From assembly GCA_900550565.1 (NCBI GenBank), contig URSG01000003.1:5802-69801 (forward strand): a stretch of 64,000 nt of DNA. Direction: 5' to 3'. The translations under genes and the position numbers were made by a program. Source of the stretch: an uncultured Rickettsiales bacterium. Lineage in GTDB: Bacteria > Pseudomonadota > Alphaproteobacteria > Rs-D84. Of this stretch, positions 49,979 to 58,078 are shown one piece after another (position 1 is the first letter of the stretch; every line of letters begins with the position of its first letter). The notes beneath the pieces are model-generated. The model was given only the letters and a program-made list of their open reading frames with translations, had not been told where the DNA came from and did not search any database.

Positions 49979-52429
49979 ATGAAAAGACTGATTGTTGTAT
50001 TGAGTGGATTGCTGGTTTTGCCCGCATTTGCAGAGGTTGCGCCCGCATATTACTATGACGACGTTATTGAATATTCGGATACGGATATTGATTCTGACGT
50101 TGATGATGTGGTGATTGCTGACGACGCAGATGTGGCCCAGGATACAGGCAAGACGTCTGTCCCGACGGTTGCGTCACGCACGGTTGCAAATACCAATTCG
50201 CGTGCGGCGGCCGCGTCGCCACGTGCAACGGCGTCTGGTCGTGTGGCATCGGCGCGTAATAATGCCACGTCATCACGCACGGTCACGGCACGTACAGCGA
50301 CAACGTCGCGTGCAAATGTTTCGCGTGCAAACGTATCGCGCGCAGCGGCAACATCGTCGGCGAATAAAAATGTTTCTGCACGTCGCGCAGTGTCAAATAC
50401 AACTGCGGCGCGCGCATCAATCGTGCAAACTGATACAGTCAACACACCGTTATACACCGGACGTGTTGGTGTGCGCGGTCAATCTGTGACAACGCGTGTC
50501 CCAACGGTTCGTATGGCGGCGGCGTCAACAGCCACAGATACGTCCAAGACATCATCTGCCAGCAGCACAACCGATATGGACGAATTGGCCCAGGTCACCG
50601 ATTTTTGCAAGGCCCAGTATCAGTCTTGTATGGATAATTTCTGTAATGTTCTGGACGATAACCAGGGACGTTGCAGTTGCAGCAAAAATTTAAAGAATTA
50701 CGAAAAAACCGAAGCGGCACTGAAACAAGCAACCGAAGATTTACAAGACGTCGCGCAAAAGATTCAGTATATCGGTTTGTCCAAGGACGAAGTGGAAACC
50801 TTGTTCACCCAGACCGAGGCTGAATTAAAAATGCAGGGTTCCAGTGACAATTCCCAGTTGAAAACTGATTTGGATAAAATCAAAAGCCTGATTGTTGATG
50901 TGAAATCGGGCAGTGCGTCGTCCGTCAGTGACAGTGGGTTGAGTTTTGATTTGTCCGGTCTGTTGGACTTTACAGTCAGCAGCACAGGTTTTGATTTAAG
51001 TGCGTTTTTGGGCAATTCATCAAATACGTCCAGCATCAGCAACCAACGTGGCGAACAGTTGTACAAGACTGCGACGGCACGGTGCAAGGCGGCGGTTCTG
51101 AATACGTGCAGTGCCCAGGGTGTTGACATTTCTGTTATCACAAATGCATACGATTTGGAAATTGATAAACAGTGCATCGTATATGAACGCGCGTTGACGG
51201 ATTCTAATGACCAGATGGCGTCAACGGTGCGCAATGCGAAATCTGTATTGCAAAAGGCGCGTTTGTTGGTCGCACAACAGAAAAATACATACGATTTGCG
51301 TGGGTGCGTAAATGCGCTGGATTCATGTATGCAAGATGATTTTGTCTGTGGGTCTGATTATGAAAACTGTTTGGATCCGACCGGCAAATACATCGTTGAT
51401 GGTAAAATCGTCGTAGGCAGCACACCTGGTCAAAAGGTTGACGCAGATGTCGCCGCGCCTAAGTATTATACAGATAATTTGTATGCAACGTGGAATTATG
51501 GCGACAAGAAAAACGCCTGGGGTGACGATGGCACGCTGAGTGATTATATCACCCAAACTGTCACAAACAGTAATGTGACCAAGACGTCTGAAATAATGTC
51601 TAATTATTTGCAGTATAAAATTGGCTATAACGCCGACGGCAAGAATTATGGTATGTGTATGTCTGTCTTGAACAAGTGCCAGGATATTACATACAAGGGT
51701 GCAGGTCAGAACAAAACCTATGATCCACAAAACAACGTGGTCAAGGAATATCTGCAACGTACGTTGACCCAGATAAAGGCGAAACAAGATGAACTGTTGG
51801 CCAGTTATGCAGAAACCTGTATTTCTGATGTGTCGTCGTGCCTGGGCCAGAACGGATACAGCACATCGTCAACCACAACAACCAGTCAATCGGCCAAGAA
51901 TATCGCAATCAATGCGTGCCGTGCGTCAATCGTGACATGTATGTCTGTCAATGGTATGACCAATGTGACACCGACACCAGATTCTATGATTTCGTGGGTC
52001 AGTGCAGTTATTGATAAAAGTGCGACAACCGAATATCCAACACCAAAACCATCAGGCCCCGACCTGTATGTGACATGTGCGACGTGTAAAAAAGGTGGCT
52101 ATTCGTGGAAAAATGGCACGTGCGTAGCAAAAATCAACTATGCTGACATTACATCATCGTCGGCGTGCGCAACCCAGGGAGGCAGTTGGGTTCCTGGGAC
52201 GTGTACGTATGTTGCGAACAACGTGCCAGACCTTAATGATATGTTGATATCGTTAAAGGATGACCATTGGACCGTGACACAGACGGGTCAAAATGTAAAG
52301 GCGACCAAGAGAGCAGAGTTTAGCGCATGTCAAGATGGTATTAGCGAAATGAATGGTCGGTTAGATGCTGGCACTGACGTGTCCTTGACATACAAAGATG
52401 CTGTGTGTACTGAAAAGGCATGTGAATAA
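49979..52429 (+). CDS. Large exported protein with six C-x6/7-C motifs
   Basis: 816 residues. A signal peptide (MKRLIVVLSGLLVLPAFA) precedes an acidic stretch (27-55) and a low-complexity Ala/Arg/Ser/Thr region (66-150, with SRANVSRANVS). Six Cys pairs with C-x6-C or C-x7-C spacing then recur: 210/217, 369/377, 443/450, 560/567, 614/621 and 647/654, separated by Gln/Lys/Asp-rich helices. A C-terminal part has CATCKKGGYSWKNGTCVAK and related Cys pairs near 700-760. The pattern suggests repeated disulfide-linked helical hairpins in an oxidising compartment. Family not recognised. A surface or secreted role is inferred. A similar C-x6-C is in the protein at 1-667. Confidence 0.75.
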   Translation: MKRLIVVLSGLLVLPAFAEVAPAYYYDDVIEYSDTDIDSDVDDVVIADDADVAQDTGKTSVPTVASRTVANTNSRAAAASPRATASGRVASARNNATSSRTVTARTATTSRANVSRANVSRAAATSSANKNVSARRAVSNTTAARASIVQTDTVNTPLYTGRVGVRGQSVTTRVPTVRMAAASTATDTSKTSSASSTTDMDELAQVTDFCKAQYQSCMDNFCNVLDDNQGRCSCSKNLKNYEKTEAALKQATEDLQDVAQKIQYIGLSKDEVETLFTQTEAELKMQGSSDNSQLKTDLDKIKSLIVDVKSGSASSVSDSGLSFDLSGLLDFTVSSTGFDLSAFLGNSSNTSSISNQRGEQLYKTATARCKAAVLNTCSAQGVDISVITNAYDLEIDKQCIVYERALTDSNDQMASTVRNAKSVLQKARLLVAQQKNTYDLRGCVNALDSCMQDDFVCGSDYENCLDPTGKYIVDGKIVVGSTPGQKVDADVAAPKYYTDNLYATWNYGDKKNAWGDDGTLSDYITQTVTNSNVTKTSEIMSNYLQYKIGYNADGKNYGMCMSVLNKCQDITYKGAGQNKTYDPQNNVVKEYLQRTLTQIKAKQDELLASYAETCISDVSSCLGQNGYSTSSTTTTSQSAKNIAINACRASIVTCMSVNGMTNVTPTPDSMISWVSAVIDKSATTEYPTPKPSGPDLYVTCATCKKGGYSWKNGTCVAKINYADITSSSACATQGGSWVPGTCTYVANNVPDLNDMLISLKDDHWTVTQTGQNVKATKRAEFSACQDGISEMNGRLDAGTDVSLTYKDAVCTEKACE

Positions 52430-52457
52430 AAAAACGCCCCATCGGGGCGTTTTTTTT
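52428..52457 (+). terminator. Terminator of the 816-aa gene
   Basis: ACGCCCC/GGGGCGT stem with AT-type loop and a long T run, overlapping the stop codon's A run. Confidence 0.85.
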
Positions 52458-52567
52458 AGTGAATAAGTGAATAAGTGAGAAAGTGAATAAGTGATAAATC
52501 ACTCTGTCACTCTATCACTCTATCACTATATCACTCTCTCACTCTGTCACTTTCTCACTCTCTCACT
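52458..52567. repeat. Facing arrays of an 8-bp AGTGA repeat
   Basis: Left array: AGTGAATA, AGTGAATA, AGTGAGAA, AGTGAATA, AGTGATAA (52458-52497). Right array: eight ACTCTNTC-type octamers from 52501 to 52564, which read AGTGANAN on the minus strand. The two halves are inverted relative to each other and can pair over about 40 bp. All periods are exactly 8 bp. Confidence 0.9.
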
Positions 52568-52572
52568 AAAAA

Positions 52573-52591
52573 CACCGCCCTGGGGGCGGTG
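52573..52591 (-). terminator. ihfA terminator
   Basis: CACCGCCC/GGGCGGTG stem with a minimal loop immediately behind the ihfA stop, flanked by T-rich minus-strand sequence. Confidence 0.65.
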
Positions 52592-52594
52592 AAA

Positions 52595-52885
52595 TTATTG
52601 GTGCTTTGCAACACGTTGTCTGAATTCGTTGCTGGGGCGAAATGACGCAACGCGTCGCGCCGATATTACCGCAGATTCGCCCGTTTTGGGATTGCGTCCC
52701 ATACGTTGGGCCTTGGTTAAAATCTTGAAACTGCCGAATCCGGCAAATTTTACTTCTTCGCCATTTACCAGTGCGTCGTGTATTTCGTCAAATACAATAT
52801 CAACTAATTTATACGCGTCCGCCGTGGTCAGACCAAATTTATCCCGCAAACGTGCGGCAAAATCACTTCTTGTTACCGTTGACAT
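52595..52885 (-). CDS. ihfA: Integration host factor alpha subunit (HU/IHF family)
   Basis: 96 residues. TRSDFAARLRDKFGLTTADA is the N-terminal helix pair, GEEVKFAGFGSFKILTKAQR is the body, and the beta arm is GRNPKTGESAVISARRVASF, which carries the DNA-intercalating Pro. It looks closer to IhfA than to HU because of KFAGFGSF and ISARRVASFRPS. With IhfB it bends DNA sharply at specific sites. SD is AGGAAGGG. In many Alphaproteobacteria ihfA is followed by a merR gene. Here that merR is with gyrA instead. Confidence 0.88.
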   Translation of the reverse strand: MSTVTRSDFAARLRDKFGLTTADAYKLVDIVFDEIHDALVNGEEVKFAGFGSFKILTKAQRMGRNPKTGESAVISARRVASFRPSNEFRQRVAKHQ

Positions 52886-52977
52886 TTTTACCCTTCCTGT
52901 TTTTTGTCGGGCATATTATAGCCGCGGTTATTACAACTTGCAATATTAAAATCCAAGGAATAAAATAAAACCGGTAT

Positions 52978-53053
52978 GTTCCCATAGTTCAACAGGATAG
53001 AACGAATTCCTCCTAAGAATTAAATCCGGGTTCAAGTCCTGGTGGGAACGCCA
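52978..53053 (+). tRNA. tRNA-Arg (anticodon CCU)
   Basis: Acceptor GTTCCCA/TGGGAAC, anticodon stem AATTC/GAATT with loop CTCCTAA giving CCT, T-loop GTTCAAGTC, discriminator G, encoded CCA. It reads the rare AGG codon. A short extra A/T leader precedes it. Confidence 0.93.
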
Positions 53054-53068
53054 ATCAAAGGATTTGTT

Positions 53069-53398
53069 ATGAAAAACAAGGCTGTTAAAATCGGAATAAT
53101 CGCGTCGTTGGTGCCGCATTTGTTTTGCTGTGTGTTGCCAATCGTGTTGTCGGTTGTGTCACTGGTTGCGCCAGAATTCGCGCACACATCTGTGTTGCCG
53201 ACGTGGATTGAACCGTGGCTGTTCGTATTTTCAGCGTTAATGTTGGGATTTTCGTGGGTGCTGGTCGTGCGCGATTGTCATTGTGATTGCGCGCATTGTA
53301 ATGATGGTGCCGGACACCGTCGCCAGAAAATAATCCTGGGGGTTATTACGCTGATATTTATAATCAGTGTTGTTTTGCACATTTTATCACACAAATAA
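53069..53398 (+). CDS. Small Cys-rich membrane protein, MerC/MerT-like
   Basis: 109 residues from ATG 53069 (AAAGGA SD). TM1 contains adjacent cysteines (LVPHLFCCVLPIVLSVVSLV), TM2 is LFVFSALMLGFSWVLVV, a cytoplasmic or periplasmic loop carries DCHCDCAHC, and TM3 is IILGVITLIFIISVVLHILS. A Cys pair in TM1 followed by Pro is seen in mercuric transport proteins, so metal or thiol handling is likely. Not recognised with certainty. It begins 15 nt after tRNA-Arg. Confidence 0.6.
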   Translation: MKNKAVKIGIIASLVPHLFCCVLPIVLSVVSLVAPEFAHTSVLPTWIEPWLFVFSALMLGFSWVLVVRDCHCDCAHCNDGAGHRRQKIILGVITLIFIISVVLHILSHK

Positions 53399-53426
53399 AA
53401 AACGTCCCATTTCGGGACGTTTTTTT
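53396..53426. terminator. Bidirectional terminator
   Basis: AAAAAACGTCCC/GGGACGTTTTTTT with an ATTTC-type loop, between the small membrane protein and the convergent M13 peptidase. Confidence 0.85.
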
Positions 53427-55419
53427 ACCATAACTTTATTCGTTTTTCTGGGGCGATATATAACGCGTCGCCAGGCTGTATTCCAAATGCATCATACCAC
53501 ATTGCGATGTTCGGCAATATGCCATTGACGCGGTTGCGCGCCAGGGAATGTTCGTCAACCTTGGTCAGGCGCAGGTCTTCGTCGGGGCGACTGTTTTGCG
53601 CCCAACTGCCAGCGTATGCGATAAAGAAACGTTGGTCTGCGGTGAATCCATCGGCAACATCAGTTGCGTGACCAAAGTTTTTATATGCGGTAAATGATAC
53701 AGTTATCCCACCATAGTCCGCCAGGTTTTCGCCCAGTGTAAATTTGCCGTTTGCGTGCACGCCGGGCGCAATTACGATTTTATCAAACTGTGCGCGCAGG
53801 ACGCCAGCACGCTGTTCAAATCCCTGGGCGTCGCGCACAGTCCACCAATCGGTCATATTACCGTTGGCGTCAAAATGACGGCCAGAATCATCAAATCCGT
53901 GTGTCATTTCGTGACCAATAATACTGCCGATTGCGCCATAGTTAAATGCGTCGTCTGCGTTCATATCAAAGAACGGATACTGTAATATGCCGGCCGGAAA
54001 ACATATCTCGTTCGTAGATGGGTCATAATACGCGTTGATTTCGTGTGCGTTCATATACCACAGGGTTGGGTCTTTTTCGCGACCGATTTTGTTCAGCCAA
54101 AAATCATCTTCAAATTTTGATACAATCAGCATATTTTCCCACAGTGACGCGTTCGGGTCTATGTGCAATTCAGAATAATCGCGCCACTTGTCCGGGTATC
54201 CGATTTTTGCGTGAAACGTGTCCAGTTTTTGTAATGCCTGGCGTTTAGTTTCGTCGGACATCCATTCCAGATTTTCAATACGCGCGCCCAGTGCGCGTTG
54301 CAAATTTTTCACCAATTCTTGCATACGTTTTTTTGCGTCTGCGGAAAAATATTTTTTCACATACAGGTGGCCGATTTCTTCGCCCAGAGTGCCGTCCAGC
54401 ATCGCGACCGCGCGTTTCCAGCGTGGCTTTGGCGTGGGTTGGCCGGCCATTGTGCGGTTATAAAAATCAAATGATATTTCGTATGTTGTGTCGTCCAGTA
54501 ATGTGTCTGCGGAACTGACAATGCGATATTTCAGATATGTCTTTATCAAATCCAAATCAGTATCGTTCATAATCGCGATTGATTCTGCGATTGCCTCGGG
54601 CTGGGCGATGTTGATTTGCGTCGCACGCGTTGCGCCACGCGCGGCCAAGTATGCGTCCCAATCAAATCCTGGGAAACGTGATTTGATTTCGTCCAGTGTC
54701 ATCTTGTGATAGTTCGCATGTGGGTCACGCAATTTTTCCTTTGGATAAAAAGACCGCGCCATACGTAATTCTAAATCGTATAATTTTTTTGCGTCCACAG
54801 AAATGCCAAAGTTTTTCATTTGTTTCGCGATAAATTCCAGATACTTTTCGCGAATCTGGATTGTTTTTTTGTCTGTGTCAAAATAGTAGTCACGTGCCAG
54901 CCCCAGTCCGCCCTGGCCAATGTTATACAGGTAATGTGTGCTGTCTGTTTCGTCCAGTGCAACGCCGTCGCCCCAAAATGCCGATGTCATCTGGTGCATA
55001 CGACCAATAAATTCTGGTAATTCATCGCGTGATTTTATCGCGTCAATTTCTGCAATCTGGGCGGCAACCGGGCGCACGCCGTCGGCGTTTAATTTTTCTG
55101 TGTTCATCGCGATTTTATATAACGTCCCGATTTTTCCGGTATCTGTTTCGGCGATTTCGCGCACACGCACCAGGTTGGTATCGTGCAAAACATCAAACAC
55201 ACCATATCGTGTATAGTCGTCTGGGATTGGGTGCGCCGACCGCCAACCGTTTGTTGCATACGCGTAAAAATCGTCGCCTGGACGAACAGTTGTATCCATA
55301 TTTTCAGGTCGTATCCCAGTGTTCATAATTACATCCTTTGGTTTTGTTAAATAGTGCGCAATCACAACCGCGGTGACAACCGCGATTATTCCGATTATGT
55401 TCAGCAATTTGTTTTTCAT
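53425..55419 (-). CDS. M13-family (neprilysin/PepO-like) metallopeptidase
   Basis: 664 residues. A signal-anchor (LLNIIGIIAVVTAVVIAHYL) is followed by the N-terminal PF05649-type part (RPGDDFYAYATNGWRSAHPI) and the catalytic part. Zinc ligands are in GHEMTHGFDD and ENLADYGG, and the C-terminal PDEDLRLTKVDEHSLARNRV plus VNGILPNIAMWYDAF are typical. These enzymes cut small peptides outside the cytoplasm. The ATG (55419) overlaps the hemW stop by ATGA, so the M13 gene is translationally coupled to hemW. Confidence 0.95.
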   Translation of the reverse strand: MKNKLLNIIGIIAVVTAVVIAHYLTKPKDVIMNTGIRPENMDTTVRPGDDFYAYATNGWRSAHPIPDDYTRYGVFDVLHDTNLVRVREIAETDTGKIGTLYKIAMNTEKLNADGVRPVAAQIAEIDAIKSRDELPEFIGRMHQMTSAFWGDGVALDETDSTHYLYNIGQGGLGLARDYYFDTDKKTIQIREKYLEFIAKQMKNFGISVDAKKLYDLELRMARSFYPKEKLRDPHANYHKMTLDEIKSRFPGFDWDAYLAARGATRATQINIAQPEAIAESIAIMNDTDLDLIKTYLKYRIVSSADTLLDDTTYEISFDFYNRTMAGQPTPKPRWKRAVAMLDGTLGEEIGHLYVKKYFSADAKKRMQELVKNLQRALGARIENLEWMSDETKRQALQKLDTFHAKIGYPDKWRDYSELHIDPNASLWENMLIVSKFEDDFWLNKIGREKDPTLWYMNAHEINAYYDPSTNEICFPAGILQYPFFDMNADDAFNYGAIGSIIGHEMTHGFDDSGRHFDANGNMTDWWTVRDAQGFEQRAGVLRAQFDKIVIAPGVHANGKFTLGENLADYGGITVSFTAYKNFGHATDVADGFTADQRFFIAYAGSWAQNSRPDEDLRLTKVDEHSLARNRVNGILPNIAMWYDAFGIQPGDALYIAPEKRIKLW

Positions 55420-56486
55420 TTTCCGTCCCAGTTGCACAAGTCTAGCAACAAATCATCTAAAATCAACATACCTTTTTCCGTGACGCAAATTCGGTTGCCG
55501 TTATCACAAACCAGTTCTGGATTTGCGCGCAGCCAGTCAGTGTTTATTACGCGCATAACGTCATCGGATTTACGCACACCACGCACGGTGCGCAGACCTG
55601 TGATAATTTTTTCTGTGGCGCGCGCCGCTGGCGTCAGTGGTTGCATTTGTATATCGTCGCCACCACGCTGTTCATACCAGGTGCCGTCAATGTATGGTCG
55701 CCCGGCCGCACCACGACCAATGCCAACATAGGCGTCGCCGTCCCACACGTTCTGGTTGTGAATGCATTCGTTGCCGGGGGTGGCATAATTTGAAACCTCG
55801 TACCGGGGCAGGGCCAGCGTCCCTGCGATTGTGCAATACATATCGGCCATCGCGTCGTTTGATGGCATTGCTAAATTCATTTGGCCAAATGGTGTGTTTT
55901 TTTCAATGGTCAATTCATACATTGACACGTGGCCCAGCCCCAAGGCATTTATATCCCGACACATTTGTGCGACGGTGTCCGCATTATCCCCAGGGATTCC
56001 ATATATAAAATCTGCGTTCACACGCAGGCCCATTTTCATTGCCACGTCCAATAATTGCATTGCGTCGCGCACATTGTGCCGTCGCCCCAAGAATTCCAGT
56101 TCTGGGTTATCCAGGCGTTGCACACCCACCGACAGGCGATTTACCCCGGCGTCCATAAATTCGCGCAACCGCGTCGCGTCCAGTGTTTTTGGATTTGATT
56201 CCAATGTGATTTCTGGATTTGGGGCAATGTTAAAATTGTTGCGCAACGCGTTCATAATTCGTGCAAACACGTGCGTTGGCATCAGTGACGGTGTGCCACC
56301 GCCAAAAAATACAGTTGGCACCGCAACGCGCCCCAGGCGCACGCCCCAGAATTGGATTTCGCGCACAATGCCGTCGGCAAATCTGTCCCAGTCAGGTGCA
56401 GTGCATGCAGCCGAAAAAAATGCGCAATATTTGCACTTGGACATACAAAATGGTGTGTGAATATATATATTGTGTGGCATTTCCAT
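55416..56486 (-). CDS. hemW: Radical SAM heme chaperone/coproporphyrinogen oxidase-like HemW
   Basis: 356 residues from ATG 56486. The CxxxCxxC cluster (CMSKCKYC) binds the [4Fe-4S] centre, and FFGGGTPSLMP, NRLSVGVQRLDNPELEFLGR and NADFIYGIPG are the family segments. The HemN catalytic N-terminal stretch needed for true coproporphyrinogen oxidation is absent, so it is HemW, a heme chaperone. ATG 56486 lies 7 nt after a TACAAT -10 box. The in-frame ATG at 56495 overlaps that box. The mRNA would be leaderless. It is divergent from the outer-membrane barrel gene. Confidence 0.9.
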   Translation of the reverse strand: MEMPHNIYIHTPFCMSKCKYCAFFSAACTAPDWDRFADGIVREIQFWGVRLGRVAVPTVFFGGGTPSLMPTHVFARIMNALRNNFNIAPNPEITLESNPKTLDATRLREFMDAGVNRLSVGVQRLDNPELEFLGRRHNVRDAMQLLDVAMKMGLRVNADFIYGIPGDNADTVAQMCRDINALGLGHVSMYELTIEKNTPFGQMNLAMPSNDAMADMYCTIAGTLALPRYEVSNYATPGNECIHNQNVWDGDAYVGIGRGAAGRPYIDGTWYEQRGGDDIQMQPLTPAARATEKIITGLRTVRGVRKSDDVMRVINTDWLRANPELVCDNGNRICVTEKGMLILDDLLLDLCNWDGK

Positions 56487-56493
56487 ACGACGC

Positions 56494-56521
56494 ATTGTAT
56501 CGCGGTATAAAATCGGCGCAA
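56494..56521 (-). promoter_or_regulatory. Promoter giving a leaderless hemW mRNA
   Basis: On the minus strand TTGCGC (56516-56521), 16 nt, TACAAT (56494-56499), then 7 nt to ATG 56486. Confidence 0.55.
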
Positions 56522-56541
56522 GTGATAAATGAAATCACTTT
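56520..56541. promoter_or_regulatory. Inverted repeat between hemW and the barrel gene
   Basis: AAGTGAT and ATCACTT are arranged symmetrically around AAATGAA, overlapping the hemW -35 box and lying about 20 bp before the TATAAT (56562-56567) of the divergent gene. It may be an operator controlling both. Confidence 0.45.
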
Positions 56542-56584
56542 CGCAGGGACTGTTTTTATGATATAATAATCCCAAGAAAAAGAA

Positions 56585-58060
56585 ATGAAGACAGGAATAA
56601 TAACCTTTTTTACCGGCGTTTTTGCGTCTGTCGCGGCGTTGGCTGCGAACGAGGGCGTGCCGTCGTATTATCAGACATCGTCAACTAATGCGAACCAAGT
56701 TGGCTATTCCCAGTATCAAAATCAGGGATATACGAAATATGTCGGACAATCTGGCAATAAACAGGTTGTGGGCAGTCGGTCTTATTCATACCAGGTTCCG
56801 CGTCAAACGGTGGCCCAGCCAACATATTCTGGCACAATGACGGCAAACGGAATTTCTGGGGCGGACACGGCCAAGACGACGATTGCGCCAACATACGCGC
56901 GTCGTTTTGCAAACTTTGAATTTGAAACCGGGGTCAATTCCATTTTGCAATGGGACGATATGGTTTTTAACGAGGTTGGCGTCACAGCCCAGCATAATTT
57001 CAGCCTGCGCAATTTTGATATGTTTGCGTTTGCCGAATATACATACGGTCGTATGGCGTCGGGCGGTCTGTCTATGGATTATGACCTGAAACCATTTAAC
57101 GAATCCAAACCGACCGAGGGTATATTTACCATTTCTGTTGGTGACCAATCGGGGCGGACAAACCATTTCCGTTTTGGCGTTGGGGCGCATCATGTGTGGG
57201 ATATTGGTGGCTGGAAATTATCGCCATCGTTTGGATATGAAATATTCAAACATAATTTGGAAATGTCCGATCACTATTACCCGAATCCGGGCGTGTATTT
57301 GCCACTGATGACGGACAAGGGTGCGTATGTATATGGTGATGCGGCCGGTAATTATTATTCTGTGCCCATCGGGACCCCGGTTGCAGATGACTGGTACCAG
57401 GTATGTATGTCGCCCGAAGATTTAAAGGTTGTGCCGGCTGGGTCTAATGGGGGAATTTTTTCACTGGGGACATCATTGCCGACGATTGATTATGATCCCG
57501 CCTGGGGCAATGTTCCATGGGGCGTGGGCAGTGGCGAATGTGTCATTATCGGTGGCGATGGCCCGATTGTAGTAGAGGGCAAAACCCACGAATACAACAC
57601 AACCTGGTCTGGGTTTTATGTCGGAATGGAAGTGGAAAAGCAAATGACACTGTCGGACAAATTGCGCTTTTATGTCCAATTTGGATTGCCGAAATATTCG
57701 TCCGAAGGAATTTGGCCAAACCGCACAGATTGGCAACAGAACCCCAGTTTCCTGGACGAAGGGTCCAACGGTGCATATTCATACCAGGCCGAAATGGAAT
57801 ACAATATGCGCGTGTCTGACCGTTTGCAGTTGGTTTTGCGTGCCGATACAAATTATTTCTATGTTGGCAAGATTGGTGGTGAATTGTATATCGCCGAATA
57901 TTCTCAGTTCAAAATAGAAAATGGGCAATATGTTCTGGACGACAATGGTAATCCGATAATTGAAACGATTGCGGCACATACTGAAAAAATCAGTGACCAG
58001 TTAAAGCATGCCACGTGGCAATCATTTGGACTGCATCTGGGGCTGAAATACGCATTTTAA
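56585..58060 (+). CDS. Outer-membrane beta-barrel protein, 491 aa
   Basis: A signal peptide (IITFFTGVFASVAALAAN) precedes a Gln/Tyr/Ser-rich segment (residues 27-80). Alternating amphipathic strands follow (FEFETGVNSILQWDDMVFNE, FDMFAFAEYTYGRMASGGLS, HFRFGVGAHHVWDIGGWKLS, FYVGMEVEKQMTLSDKLRFY), and the final strand FGLHLGLKYAF ends in Phe, the BAM recognition signal. Two long loops carry Cys residues. The family is not certain. An omptin-like or Chlamydia-type POMP barrel is possible. SD is AAGAAAAAG. A divergent hemW shares its promoter region. Confidence 0.8.
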   Translation: MKTGIITFFTGVFASVAALAANEGVPSYYQTSSTNANQVGYSQYQNQGYTKYVGQSGNKQVVGSRSYSYQVPRQTVAQPTYSGTMTANGISGADTAKTTIAPTYARRFANFEFETGVNSILQWDDMVFNEVGVTAQHNFSLRNFDMFAFAEYTYGRMASGGLSMDYDLKPFNESKPTEGIFTISVGDQSGRTNHFRFGVGAHHVWDIGGWKLSPSFGYEIFKHNLEMSDHYYPNPGVYLPLMTDKGAYVYGDAAGNYYSVPIGTPVADDWYQVCMSPEDLKVVPAGSNGGIFSLGTSLPTIDYDPAWGNVPWGVGSGECVIIGGDGPIVVEGKTHEYNTTWSGFYVGMEVEKQMTLSDKLRFYVQFGLPKYSSEGIWPNRTDWQQNPSFLDEGSNGAYSYQAEMEYNMRVSDRLQLVLRADTNYFYVGKIGGELYIAEYSQFKIENGQYVLDDNGNPIIETIAAHTEKISDQLKHATWQSFGLHLGLKYAF

Positions 58061-58078
58061 TACAGGGGGAAAACAGAT

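Noticed and set aside
52458..52567. Octamer arrays as a CRISPR
   Set aside because: Units are 8 bp with no spacers and no cas genes nearby.
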